Assembly (NCBI GenBank): GCA_016713865.1
Contig: JADJOG010000008.1
Span: forward strand, 26,958 to 90,957
Origin: Flavobacteriales bacterium
GTDB taxonomy: Bacteria; Bacteroidota; Bacteroidia; Flavobacteriales_F; PHOS-HE28
Direction: 5' to 3'
Length of the DNA: 64,000 bases
Part shown: positions 38,902 to 47,376 of the stretch, one piece after another
Numbering within the stretch: position 1 is the stretch's first letter
How the letters are laid out: each line of letters begins with the position of its first letter
Translations under genes and position numbers: made by a program
The notes under the pieces: model-generated
Database searches by the model: none
Told to the model about the DNA's origin: nothing
What the model saw: the letters and a program-made list of their open reading frames with translations, nothing else

Positions 38902-40497
38902 ATGAACGTGCGCCCCCCATATCGGGTTGCCTTGGCCCTTGTGCTGCTCGCATTCGCTTGTAAGAAAGATGGGCCGGCTACTTGGGACATTGAAGTGACA
39001 GGCCCCCTGGCCCGCACGACGCTCACGGTGCGCGACCTCTTCGCCGATTCGCTGATTGAGTCCGATGCGCAAGGCAATCTCACGCTCGTGTATCGAGGCA
39101 CGCTATTCACGGTCGGCCTCGACACGCTCCTAGAAGCGCCCGATACGAGCTTCCGTTACGACTATGCGATACCCTGCCAGGGGGCGCTGAATTTCACGCC
39201 AGGCGTGAGCATCATCAATCAGGCCGATGTGCAGCGCTTCGACCTGAACGATGTGCGGCTTCGGGAGCTTCACCTTCGCGAGGGCATCCTGCGCATGGAC
39301 ATGGTGAACATGGTGGGCAGCGTGATCAACGGCCGAATGGAACTTCCTTCAGCCCAGTTCCCGGATGGCCCGCCTGTGCTCATGGCTTCCGTGCCAGCCG
39401 GATCGCCCGCATTGCCTTCCATGGCATCGGCCCTCAGGAACCTCGCAGGTGCGCGCTTCGACCTGCGCGGCCCGCAAGCGAACAGCGTGAACACGATACA
39501 GACGCTCGTGAGCGCGAGCCTTGCTGAAGATGGTGCTGGCGCATGGGTCACCGACCAGGATAGCCTTCTGCTCGCGGTGCGCTACACCGGCCTCGTGCCC
39601 GAATACGCGCGCGGCTTCTTCGGCCAGCGAACCGAGAGCTTCGGCCCGGACACGAATCGATTGGGCCTCTTCGACAACCTCGTATCTGGCACGCTCGATC
39701 TGGACGAAGCCACTTTGAAGCTGCGCATCGACAATGGTTTCGGCGCCGATCTGCGTTTGCGCATGCGCGCGCTCACAGCACTCAACAGCCGAACCGGCGA
39801 GGCCATTGACCTGCAGCATGCTCTGATGAACGGCCCGCTGAACGTGACGCGCGCCACCGATACAGGCGGCGGCTTCAGTCCGAGCACGCTCACCCGCGTG
39901 ATCGGCATGGGCAACAGCAACATCGACCATTTCATCGAGAGCCTGCCCGATCGCGTGGCTTACGCGCTCGACCTGGAACTGAATCCGCTGGGCGACATCA
40001 GCAACGGCAACGACTTCGTTTACCACAGCAGCAAGCTCACGGCGAACGTCGACCTCGAGGTTCCACTCCGGCTCGCGGCCAATGAACTCACCTTGCAGAC
40101 CATCACAATGGTTGATCTCCCAGGCAATCCATCGGGCCACGCGCTGCGCTCAGGTGTCCTCCGCGTCTTCGCCGAGAACGGCTTCCCCATGCAGGCGCGC
40201 ATTGAGCTCGCCACCGTTGATGCGACAGGCGCGGTGCTCACCGTAGTGCCGGTGCAGGGCCTTGTGGCAAGTGCCAGCGCCAATGCGCAAGGCTTGGTGG
40301 TGCAGCGCACGAACAGCACGCTTACCGCTACGGTCGATGCAGGCACCTTACAGGAACTCTATGACGGCGCCCGCCTTCGCATACGCGCGGCCATGACCAC
40401 GATCCCTGCGGTGCAGCACGTGCGGATACTCGATCATTATGCGATGGACCTCCAGGTGACCCTCGAGGCAGAATACATGGTGAATGGCGATCAGTAG
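38902..40497 (+). CDS. Large hypothetical lipoprotein
   Basis: 531 residues with a lipoprotein signal (MNVRPPYRVALALVLLAFAC, lipobox AFAC). The rest is beta-rich with regularly spaced strands (DLNDVRLRELHLREGILRMD; LSGTLDLDEATLKLRIDNGF-like stretches) and no cysteine pattern or catalytic motif. It resembles Bacteroidota lipoproteins of unknown function that lie next to DUF5723 barrel genes. The next gene begins inside its 3' end (ATG at 40484), so the two are cotranscribed and probably cooperate at the outer membrane. Confidence 0.7.
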   Translation: MNVRPPYRVALALVLLAFACKKDGPATWDIEVTGPLARTTLTVRDLFADSLIESDAQGNLTLVYRGTLFTVGLDTLLEAPDTSFRYDYAIPCQGALNFTPGVSIINQADVQRFDLNDVRLRELHLREGILRMDMVNMVGSVINGRMELPSAQFPDGPPVLMASVPAGSPALPSMASALRNLAGARFDLRGPQANSVNTIQTLVSASLAEDGAGAWVTDQDSLLLAVRYTGLVPEYARGFFGQRTESFGPDTNRLGLFDNLVSGTLDLDEATLKLRIDNGFGADLRLRMRALTALNSRTGEAIDLQHALMNGPLNVTRATDTGGGFSPSTLTRVIGMGNSNIDHFIESLPDRVAYALDLELNPLGDISNGNDFVYHSSKLTANVDLEVPLRLAANELTLQTITMVDLPGNPSGHALRSGVLRVFAENGFPMQARIELATVDATGAVLTVVPVQGLVASASANAQGLVVQRTNSTLTATVDAGTLQELYDGARLRIRAAMTTIPAVQHVRILDHYAMDLQVTLEAEYMVNGDQ

Positions 40498-41718
40498 GCA
40501 CGGTGCGCTCATCGCGCTTCTCATGAACGCATGGGGCTTGCAGGCGCAAGACAGCACGCTCACACTGCGGCCATCAGAATCATTTCACCGTGCGGCCAAG
40601 CGTACGTTAAGCGCAGAAGCCGCCTTCGATTATGGCGCAAACAGCCTATGGAACGAATTGCCGATCGCGCTTTGGCAAGGGGGCTACCTGGACAGGGAAC
40701 TGCGTGAGCGCTCGCGCGATGCCCTGCGCGCGCAACACCGCCGGTTACAGCATCGATTCCCGTCTCCCTACACTGGTCCGCCCCAAGGCCGATGGCGGCC
40801 CCGATCAGCATCGCGCACCACGATCGCATGGGCGTGCGCTTCGCTCCCGACATGTACAACCTCACGTTCTTCGGCAACGCGGCATACGAGGGACGGCGCG
40901 CCGATCTGGGCCCTGCGCGCTTCGCGCACTTCCGCTATCAGACCATCGGCATGGGCGTGGTTGATTCTCGGGCAGGGCACATGGCGCGGGTCGAACTGGT
41001 CATTGGCCAGAGCGTGAACAAAGCCGATGTGCGCTGGGCCGACCTCTACACCGGTATCGATGGGCGCGTGCTCCGGTCGAACATCCGCGGCGAATACCTG
41101 CGCAGCGACACGGCTTCCTCGAATGGCGGCACCATGAACGGCATCGGCCTGGCTTTCTCGGGTAAATGGCGCGTGCCGATCAAACCGAATCCGCATGGGC
41201 TGCAGATCACGCTCGAGGCGGAAGACCTCGGCTTCTGCTCATGGAGCCAGCAGAGCCTTACGCTCAATCGCGATACCACCATCGAGTTCCGCGGCATCAC
41301 GGTTGCCAATATCCTCGCGCTCGATGAGGTGATCATCGGCGAGGATGCCCTTCTCGACACCCTGGGGCTGCGCTATCGCATGAACTCGGCTGCAACATGG
41401 TTGCCCTTCACGCTGCGCGCCATGGCCAGCCTGCCATTCGAGACGAATTGGACGCTCGTGGCCGAGCTTGAGCAACGCAACCTCCCCGGCTTCGTTCCGC
41501 AATTGAGCATTGGTGCCGATCGCGCGTTGGGCAAACGCTGGAATGCGCGCACGCAACTGGCCATGGGCGGCTTCGGTGGCCTGCGGCTGGGCGGCGATGC
41601 GACCGTGCTCATCGGTAGCCGATGGATGCTGCAGGCCGGCACACCGCACCTTCCGGCCTTCTTCACTGGTCGCACACGAGGCGCTGGTATATGGTTCGCG
41701 GCCAACGTCATACTGTGA
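40484..41718 (+). CDS. DUF5723-like outer-membrane protein, frameshifted
   Basis: A signal peptide ends in AWGLQAQ. The mature start has FDYGANSLWNELPIALWQGG. In 40735-40800 the frame changes twice (NTAGYSIDSRLPTLVRPKAD lies in an intermediate frame); it then continues from MAAPISIAHHDRMGVRFAPD to the end, with barrel-like strands (MYNLTFFGNAAYEG; LRLGGDATVLIGSRWMLQAG). About 411 residues. The order, barrel after lipoprotein and before the S26-like protein, suggests an envelope operon from 38902 to 42725. Its stop overlaps the next start (TGATGATG). Confidence 0.6.
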
Positions 41719-42410
41719 TGATGACTCGCAGATCGCGCATGATCATTTATTCCGGCGCTTTCATCGCTGCAGCCGTCATTCTGCTTCTCGCTGCTTTCGC
41801 GTACGGTCGGATAACGGGCGATGTGCAGTTCTACCACGTTCCCACGCCGGGGTCGGCTCCATCGGTCCCACGCGGGGCTTACATCATTGCCAGTAAATGG
41901 ATAGACCCCGAGCCGTTCGACCTGATCTGCTACAACCACGAAATCCGCGGCGTGACCGAGGTGTGGGTGCAACGGATCTGCGGCTTGCCGGGCGACACCA
42001 TTGAATTGCGCGAGGGTGCGCTGCATGTCAATGGAATCGATGCCGACAGCGGATTGCGGCTTCAGCACCGATACGGAATCAACCAACGGCAGGAGAAGCA
42101 ATTCCTGAAGCGCGGAATCGTAGCCGCTGCGGATGTGCAGCCGCTATCCTCTATCGATTTGGTAGCACACCTGCCGGATGATGTAGCGCGCGACGAGTTG
42201 CTCCTGCGTGTGCCATATCCATGGCAATGGGAGCATCCCTCTCCTTTCTATCGGCCGGATTGGAGCGAGGATGAGGTTCCATCGATTGTGGTTCCTGATG
42301 ACCATTGGTTCATGCTCGGCGATAATCGGCACTCAAGCGTCGATTCCCGCTACATCGGGTTCGTGCATCGCAAGAGCTTCGTGGGAACGGTGATAAAGGT
42401 CTTCCGCTAA
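41718..42410 (+). CDS. S26 signal-peptidase-fold protein lacking the usual catalytic residues
   Basis: 230 residues. One N-terminal membrane helix (IIYSGAFIAAAVILLLAAFAYG) is followed by the S26 boxes: FYHVPTPGSAPSVPRGAYII (box B), VQRICGLPGDTIEL (box D) and MLGDNRHSSVDSRYIGFV (box E, well conserved). In E. coli LepB box B has the nucleophile as GSM and box D has KR; here the aligned positions are G and Q-R, with a nearby Ser one position away. Box E alone assigns the fold; peptidase activity is doubtful. ATGs at 41718 and 41721 are both possible starts. Confidence 0.75.
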   Translation: MMTRRSRMIIYSGAFIAAAVILLLAAFAYGRITGDVQFYHVPTPGSAPSVPRGAYIIASKWIDPEPFDLICYNHEIRGVTEVWVQRICGLPGDTIELREGALHVNGIDADSGLRLQHRYGINQRQEKQFLKRGIVAAADVQPLSSIDLVAHLPDDVARDELLLRVPYPWQWEHPSPFYRPDWSEDEVPSIVVPDDHWFMLGDNRHSSVDSRYIGFVHRKSFVGTVIKVFR

Positions 42411-42413
42411 CTC

Positions 42414-42725
42414 ATGTCACATTGGATCATCCTCCTCTTTGCCGGACTCTTCGAGACCGCCTTCGCCACATGTCTCGGGCAAGCGCGACTGGCCGAGGGC
42501 AGCGCGCGCACGGGTTGGCTCATCGGCTTCGTGGCATGCTTGGCCGTTAGCATGCTCTGCTCTGTCGCACGCCCGATAGGCACGGCGGCGTGGACTGGCA
42601 TAGGCGCGGCCGGTACTGTAATCGTGGGCATCGCGCTCTTCAAGGAGCCCGCCGACAGCTGGCGCCTCTTCTTCCTCTTCACGCTCATCGCATCCATCGT
42701 CGGACTGAAGGCATTCGCGAAGTGA
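42414..42725 (+). CDS. Small multidrug resistance (SMR) family transporter, SugE/Gdx-like
   Basis: 103 residues and four helices. The essential glutamate is in LLFAGLFETAFATCLG (E14 equivalent). The SugE-type motif AAWTGIGAAGTVIVGIALFKEP is clear; the usual PxGTAYAVWTGIG is shortened to PIGTAAWTGIG, three residues fewer than in most members. The C-terminal helix ends in GLKAFAK. Gdx members export guanidinium with protons, EmrE members export cationic drugs; the motif favours the former. No guanidine riboswitch is present upstream, and the gene follows the S26-like gene by 3 nt. Confidence 0.8.
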   Translation: MSHWIILLFAGLFETAFATCLGQARLAEGSARTGWLIGFVACLAVSMLCSVARPIGTAAWTGIGAAGTVIVGIALFKEPADSWRLFFLFTLIASIVGLKAFAK

Positions 42726-42772
42726 TCGCGTCCTTTGCGCACCGCCCACGCAATTGAACGGGCGAAACCATC

Positions 42773-43569
42773 ATGCGCATCGCCATCATCGGCTGCGGCA
42801 ACATGGGCACGGCCTATGCGCGCAGCTTCCGCAAATACGGCCTGGTGAAGGCCGATGAACTACTGCTCGTGATCCGCGGCGCCGGGCGCAAGCAGGAGCT
42901 TGAACGCTTGGGCCAGGTAACCGATGCGATCGATGAACGCATCAGCGCCAGTGAACTCGTGATCGTTGCCGTGAAGCCGCAGGACTTCAATGGCATCGCG
43001 CCATCGCTGGCTGCCGTGCTGCGCCCAGGCCAAGTGGTGCTCTCCATCATGGCGGGCATCACGTTACAGCGATTGCGCGAGCACCTTCGGCATGAGACCG
43101 TGGTGCGTGCCATGCCCAACGCCCCCGCACAGATCGGCATGGGCATCACTGCCTACGCCACCGGCGCCGAGCTGAGCATGCGGCAAACACTGATGGTGGA
43201 GCAACTGCTCAACTGCACCGGTCGCGCCATGCACCTGGCCGATGAAGCCCTGCTCGATCCCGTGACCGCGCTCAGCGGCAGCGGCCCCGCCTACTTCTTC
43301 GAGATCGTGCGCGTGATGATCGAAACCGGAATGCGCCTCGGCTTGGAGCCACATGTGGCCAGCGCGCTCGTGAAGCAGACCATGCTCGGCAGCTTCCACC
43401 TGATGGAGCACGCCGACCGCACGCCCGAAGAGCTGATCAAGGCCGTGATGAGCAAAGGCGGCACCACCGAAGCGGCCTTCAAGGTGATGGCGCAAGGCGA
43501 ATTGCAGAACGTGCTGGAACGCGCCATCGAAGCGGCGAGCAAGAGGGCGAGGGAGTTGGCGGGGATTGA
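42773..43569 (+). CDS. proC: Pyrroline-5-carboxylate reductase
   Basis: Rossmann start MRIAIIGCGNMGTAYARSF, then VIVAVKPQDFNGIAPSLAAV, VVRAMPNAPAQIGMGITAY and the ProC signature LDPVTALSGSGPAYFFEI, with KQTMLGSFHLM and MSKGGTTEAAF. It performs the last step of proline synthesis. The given sequence lacks a stop where one is expected (normal length about 265); one extra G in the GGGG at 43561-43564 would give LAGD and a stop at 43569, which I take as the end. Without it the frame runs on antisense to the following gene. Confidence 0.93.
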
Positions 43570-45293
43570 TTCGCAGCACCCTCACCTCCGTCCTTCTGTT
43601 CTGCGCGCGGCCTTCTTCGGTGTCGTTAGTGGCAACGGGCTTGGTTTCGCCGTAGCCCTTGGCGGTGATGCGTGCGCCATCGATTCCTTGCTTCACCACG
43701 AAATCGCGCACGGTATTCGCACGCTGCTCGCTGAGCTTCTGGTTGGCTGCATCGTTGCCCACGTTGTCGGTATGGCCGCCGAGCTCGATGCGCAAAGTCG
43801 GATTCGCCTTCAGCAGTTTCACGAGTTTATCGAGCTCGGCATTCGATGCGGGCAGCAGATCGTAGCTGGCCGTGTTGAAGAAGATGTTGCGCAACGCGAT
43901 CACGCTTCCTCTGGTGAGCGGGCTCAAGGGCACTTCGAGCGTCACCGGCTCCTTCGCGGTGCCTGCGGCCACATCGTAATTCTCGCTGAAGAAGAGATAA
44001 CCCTCGGCACCAGCGTTCAGCGCGTAGCTGCGGCCGCTCGGCAGGCACACCAGGAACTCGCCGGTCTTCGGGTCGCTATAAGCCGCTGTGGCCAGCTTTC
44101 CGGTGCTCAGGTCGAAGAGCTCGACATCAGCCTCCACGGGGCTGCCGTTGGTCTTATCGGTGACATGCCCACGGATGTAGGTGACCGGCTGCGGCCGCGC
44201 TTCGGCATACAGCTCGAAGCTGTATAGATCCAGATCGCCGAGACCACCGGAACGATCACTAGCGAAGTAGGCGACCCGGCCATCAGCGCTCACGAGCAGG
44301 CTGTTCTCGTCGGCGCCGGTGTTGATGGGATAGCCCAGGTTCAGCGCCTTGCCCCAAGTGCCATCGTCCTGCATGCGGCTCACGAAGATGTCCAGCCCGC
44401 CGAAGCTGGGATGACCATTGCTGCTGAAGTAGAGAGTGCGGCCATCGGGGTGGATCTGCACGCTCTCCTCTTGCATGGGTGTATTCACGTTCGGCCCGAG
44501 CTTCTCGGGTTTGCTCCAGGCGCCATCATCGCCCATGCGGTGAGCGTGCCTGCGCCCTCGTTGTATTCCGCAGTGCTCACCGTTGGGATCGGCTTGCTCG
44601 GCTGCCATGCGCCATCCGCACCGCGCCTGCTCACATAGAAATCCTCTTGCATGCCATAGATGGCGATCTCAGGCGCCTTCACGCGTCGGGTGAAGATCAA
44701 GGTGGCATCGTCGGCGGTGATGCAGGGGTAGTATTCCGGATCGGCACTGTTCACGCCCGGCCCCAGTTCTTTGGCTCGAAGGGAACCGGTCGCGATCGCA
44801 TCCGCAGCGAACTGGCAATTGGCGATGCCCAAGCGCGCACGGGCCTTTCGCTGCGGCTCTTGCTCCTTGTCGAGGTAGCCTTTGTAGTTCTTCTCCGCTT
44901 CGGCGTACTGGCCGCTGCGGAACTCGAGATCGGCCAGGTGCAATTGCGCCGTGGGGAAGAAGCGCGGCGCGATGGTCATGGCTTCACGGTAACGCGTGAT
45001 GGCCTCGGCATCCTTGCCTTCCATCTCGGCGATCTCGGCGAGCATGATCCGTGGCTCAACAAAACGCGCGTCGGCATTCGCGGCCTTGGTGAAATCGCTC
45101 TTCGCGCACTCGAATTTGCGTTGCTGCAAGCAGTGTTGCCGCTCTCGTACAGCTTGATGGCCTTCTTGTCCTGCGATGAATAGCCTCCGGGCTGAGAGAA
45201 GACAGTTGGCAGTAGGCTGTTGGCAGTACACGCCACCACCATGAATGACCATCGCATTGCCAACTGCCTACTGCCTACTGCGAACTGCTTCAT
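43566..45293 (-). CDS. PorE-like OmpA-family protein (TPR, beta-propeller, carboxypeptidase-regulatory-like, OmpA)
   Basis: Several frames join into one protein of about 570 residues. The start is the ATG at 45293, which overlaps the queE stop (ATGA). Frames change near 45130 and 44540. In order: a TPR region (FTKAANADARFVEPRIMLAE), WD40/PD40-type propeller blades (GRTLYFSSNGHPSFGGLDIF; GRVAYFASDRSGGLGDLDLY), a regulatory beta-sandwich (YIRGHVTDKTNGSPVEADVE), and an OmpA domain (NIFFNTASYDLLPAS; LGGHTDNVGNDAANQKLSEQ). PorE of the T9SS has this architecture and binds peptidoglycan. The signal region is encoded within an octamer repeat. No stop codon is clear at the 3' end, so 43566 is approximate. 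Confidence 0.75.
45185..45290. repeat. Inverted repeat of CAGTWGGC-type octamers at the queE/ompA junction
   Basis: The left arm (about 45188-45216) reads CAGTTGGCAGTAGGC then TGTTGGCAGTA. The right arm (about 45257-45289) is the reverse complement of CAGTTCGCAGTAGGCAG then TAGGCAGTTGGCAA. Each arm is a run of the octamer CAGT(A/T)GGC, so the arms could pair around a spacer of about 40 nt. It lies over the first codons of the OmpA-family gene. Confidence 0.6.
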
Positions 45294-45892
45294 GGTATGT
45301 TCAAGTACTTGTGTGTCTGCAACGAGACCCTCCACTTCGGATGCGCCTTCACATGCTCCACGATCATCGGCATCACGGCGTCGCGCTTGTCCCATTCAGG
45401 CTGAAGGAAGAGGATGCAGCCTGGCCTCACCTTGGCGGCTTGCTCTTCGGCCCATTGCAGGTCATGCTTGTTGAACACGATCACCTTCAGCTCATCGGCG
45501 CGCTCGAAGGCTTCGGGCAGCGCAGGCTTGAACTTCTTCGGGCTCAGGCATACATGGTGCCATGCGCCGCTGAAGGGATGCGCGCCACTGGTCTCGATGT
45601 GCGTGCGGAAACCCACTTCGCGAAGCGCTTGCGTCAACGGCCCTAAGTCGTGCATGAGCGGCTCGCCTCCGGTGATAACGGCGATGCGTGAGGGGAATCG
45701 GCTCGCTTCGGCCACGATGTCCTCGATATCCAGCCGCGGATGAGCGTTCGCATCCCAGCTCTCCTTCACATCGCACCAGGCGCAGCCCACATCGCAACCC
45801 CCGAGGCGGATGAAGTAGGCGGCCTGACCGGAGAAGAGCCCTTCGCCCTGCACGGTGTGGAAGGCCTCCATGACGGGTAACGCCTGACTCAT
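45290..45892 (-). CDS. queE: 7-carboxy-7-deazaguanine synthase (QueE)
   Basis: 200 residues from the ATG at 45892 (MSQALPVMEAFHTVQGEG). The radical-SAM cluster site is RLGGCDVGCAWCDVKESWD (CxxxCxxC). It is followed by AVITGGEPLMHDLGPL, HIETSGAHPFSG and the QueE-typical LSPKKFKPALPEAFERADEL, with LQPEWDK near the end. It rearranges 6-carboxytetrahydropterin to CDG in queuosine/7-deazaguanine synthesis. No other queuosine gene is in the window. It is cotranscribed with the OmpA-family gene (ATGA overlap). Confidence 0.93.
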   Translation of the reverse strand: MSQALPVMEAFHTVQGEGLFSGQAAYFIRLGGCDVGCAWCDVKESWDANAHPRLDIEDIVAEASRFPSRIAVITGGEPLMHDLGPLTQALREVGFRTHIETSGAHPFSGAWHHVCLSPKKFKPALPEAFERADELKVIVFNKHDLQWAEEQAAKVRPGCILFLQPEWDKRDAVMPMIVEHVKAHPKWRVSLQTHKYLNIP

Positions 45893-46261
45893 GGCGGCAA
45901 AGAAACCGAAGCGGTGATCCCCTCGAAGGGTTGAAAAGAAAAAGCCCACACAGAGCCTAGTTCAGGAACCCATGGAATCACATGGGCGGGACCGCGATGA
46001 TGGTTTCCGTAATCCTCCTGTCCCCGAAGGGAGTCCCGACCGAGATCGGGATTGAGGCCCGCCGTACGTCATCGAGGGTGCAGTCCCTGATGCTAATTGT
46101 TGGTTCCGACGAACAAATGGCCTGTGTGGGCTTCGCGTTGACGGCCCGAAGGCCGGATGATGCTCACGATGGCAGCTTGAAAGAACGCTGGGACGAAATT
46201 AGCGCAGTGACCGCCCGATCGTCACGATGGTTGAAAAATCACGGACTGTTGAGAACGTGGC
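45893..46261. other. Intergenic region with short hairpins
   Basis: There is no convincing gene. It holds CCCATGGAATCACATGGG (about 45969-45986) and TCCCGACCGAGATCGGGA (46034-46051); the latter resembles the TCCCGA...TCGGGA hairpins that occur between genes in many Bacteroidota. One or both may terminate the gene at 46262-46801. The leader of queE is in this stretch; I could not recognise a preQ1 riboswitch. Confidence 0.4.
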
Positions 46262-46801
46262 TCACTCCCCCTTCTGCCCAACGAAATGATCCTCCTTCTC
46301 AGCGAAGAGGACATTGAATGTCGTGAGGCTGCCATAGCAGCGGGTGATGTACTGCTGCAGCTCCACTTTATCCTGCTCGCTCAGCTTGTCGCTCGCATTG
46401 ATCTTCTGCTACAGCACACGGAAGCGATCACGCATCATCACGATCTTGTGGAAGAAATCCTCTATCGGCATCTCCTTGGGTAGCAGCGACGCGTCCTTCG
46501 GCTTGAGCACGAGCATGCCGCCTTCGAACCTGTGGGCCATTTCAACTGCGCGCTGGGGCGTATCCATCTCCTCAAGCACTTCGCGCAGGCAATCGCGAAC
46601 CACGTTCAGATCGAGCGGTTCTTGGCCTATTTCCACACCTGGCGCAATGGTGACCAAGCCCTCGAAGCTTCGGCTAACGGGTTGCTCGCCATGCTCCCTG
46701 AAGAAGATATGCACGGTGCGTGCATCCAAATCGTACACCACGCCAACGCCAAGCGTCGGGTGCTTCACGCGCGCGCCAATGGCGATGTCATAGAGTTCCA
46801 T
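46262..46801 (-). CDS. Tudor/CarD-like N-terminal domain protein with an in-frame amber codon
   Basis: The frame from the ATG at 46801 reads MELYDIAIGARVKHPTLGVG and VVYDLDARTVHIFF, a small beta-barrel of the Tudor/CarD-interaction type. A helical region follows (REVLEEMDTPQRAVEMAHRF). At 46409-46411 a TAG interrupts RFRVL and QKINASDKLSEQDKVELQQY; the same frame then stays open to the TGA at 46262 (LTTFNVLFAEKEDHFVGQKG). The total of 179 residues with perfect frame shows one protein, with TAG probably replacing GAG (Glu). Other genes here use TAG as a normal stop. Function unknown. Confidence 0.65.
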
Positions 46802-46849
46802 CCTTGTATCTGGCCATGCTGAAGTGGCCGCGTCAAAGAAAAGCCCCGA

Positions 46850-47308
46850 TCAGCAGATCTCCAGCACAGCGTACGTGACGCCATTCACCTGCGCCGTTTC
46901 GCCGGACTTCCTTCCATACAATGCTTGCACCAGTGGAGCCTTGGGGGTTACACCCAGGTAGCGCTTGCCCATCGCATCGAACTCCTCCAGGCTGAACCCG
47001 ATGAGCAGATTGCGCTGATCGGTATGCACCACCGCGCCGAACTGCACGGTATCCATGAGCGCATGTGGCGCCACGATGCCGATGCGATCGATGTCTTGGA
47101 GCACATGCTCGTACTGCGCGCCCAGGGAGTTCATAAGGTCCACATCGCTCCCGCGCGTGCTCTCGGTCTGGCTAGCGCTCTCCGCGTTCATATCGCCTAT
47201 GGTGACGGCCTTGAGCTCCTCGATCCTGGCCTTCAACTCGGCTGCAGTGTTCTCTAAACGGGTTCGAGCTGCCTTCAGCACGGCCTTCTTGATCGCTGCA
47301 CGGTCCAT
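46850..47308 (-). CDS. GreA/GreB-family transcription elongation factor-like protein
   Basis: 152 residues. The N-terminal helices (KKAVLKAARTRLENTAAELK, then SQTESTRGSDVDLMNSLGAQ) correspond to the coiled coil. The C-terminal FKBP-like domain has VQFGAVVHTDQRNLLIGFSL, GVTPKAPLVQALYGRKSGET and AQVNGVTYAVLEI. The coiled coil lacks the clear acidic tip of GreA (D-x-x-E), so RNA-cleavage stimulation is not assured. It may be one of the short Gre-like proteins that modulate RNA polymerase. Confidence 0.8.
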   Translation of the reverse strand: MDRAAIKKAVLKAARTRLENTAAELKARIEELKAVTIGDMNAESASQTESTRGSDVDLMNSLGAQYEHVLQDIDRIGIVAPHALMDTVQFGAVVHTDQRNLLIGFSLEEFDAMGKRYLGVTPKAPLVQALYGRKSGETAQVNGVTYAVLEIC

Positions 47309-47376
47309 GTTAATGGGTTATTGGGTCCACAAGGTATTGGACCTTCATGAGCACAGGACCAAACAAACGTCAGTCG

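Noticed and set aside
43570..44227. C-terminal extension of ProC to 484 residues
   Set aside because: The extension is antisense to the OmpA-family gene and appears only because of a probable missing base at the proC stop.
45982..46317. Plus-strand frame of 111 codons in the queE upstream region
   Set aside because: It crosses a typical intergenic hairpin and the 3' end of a minus-strand gene, and the translation shows no protein-like pattern.
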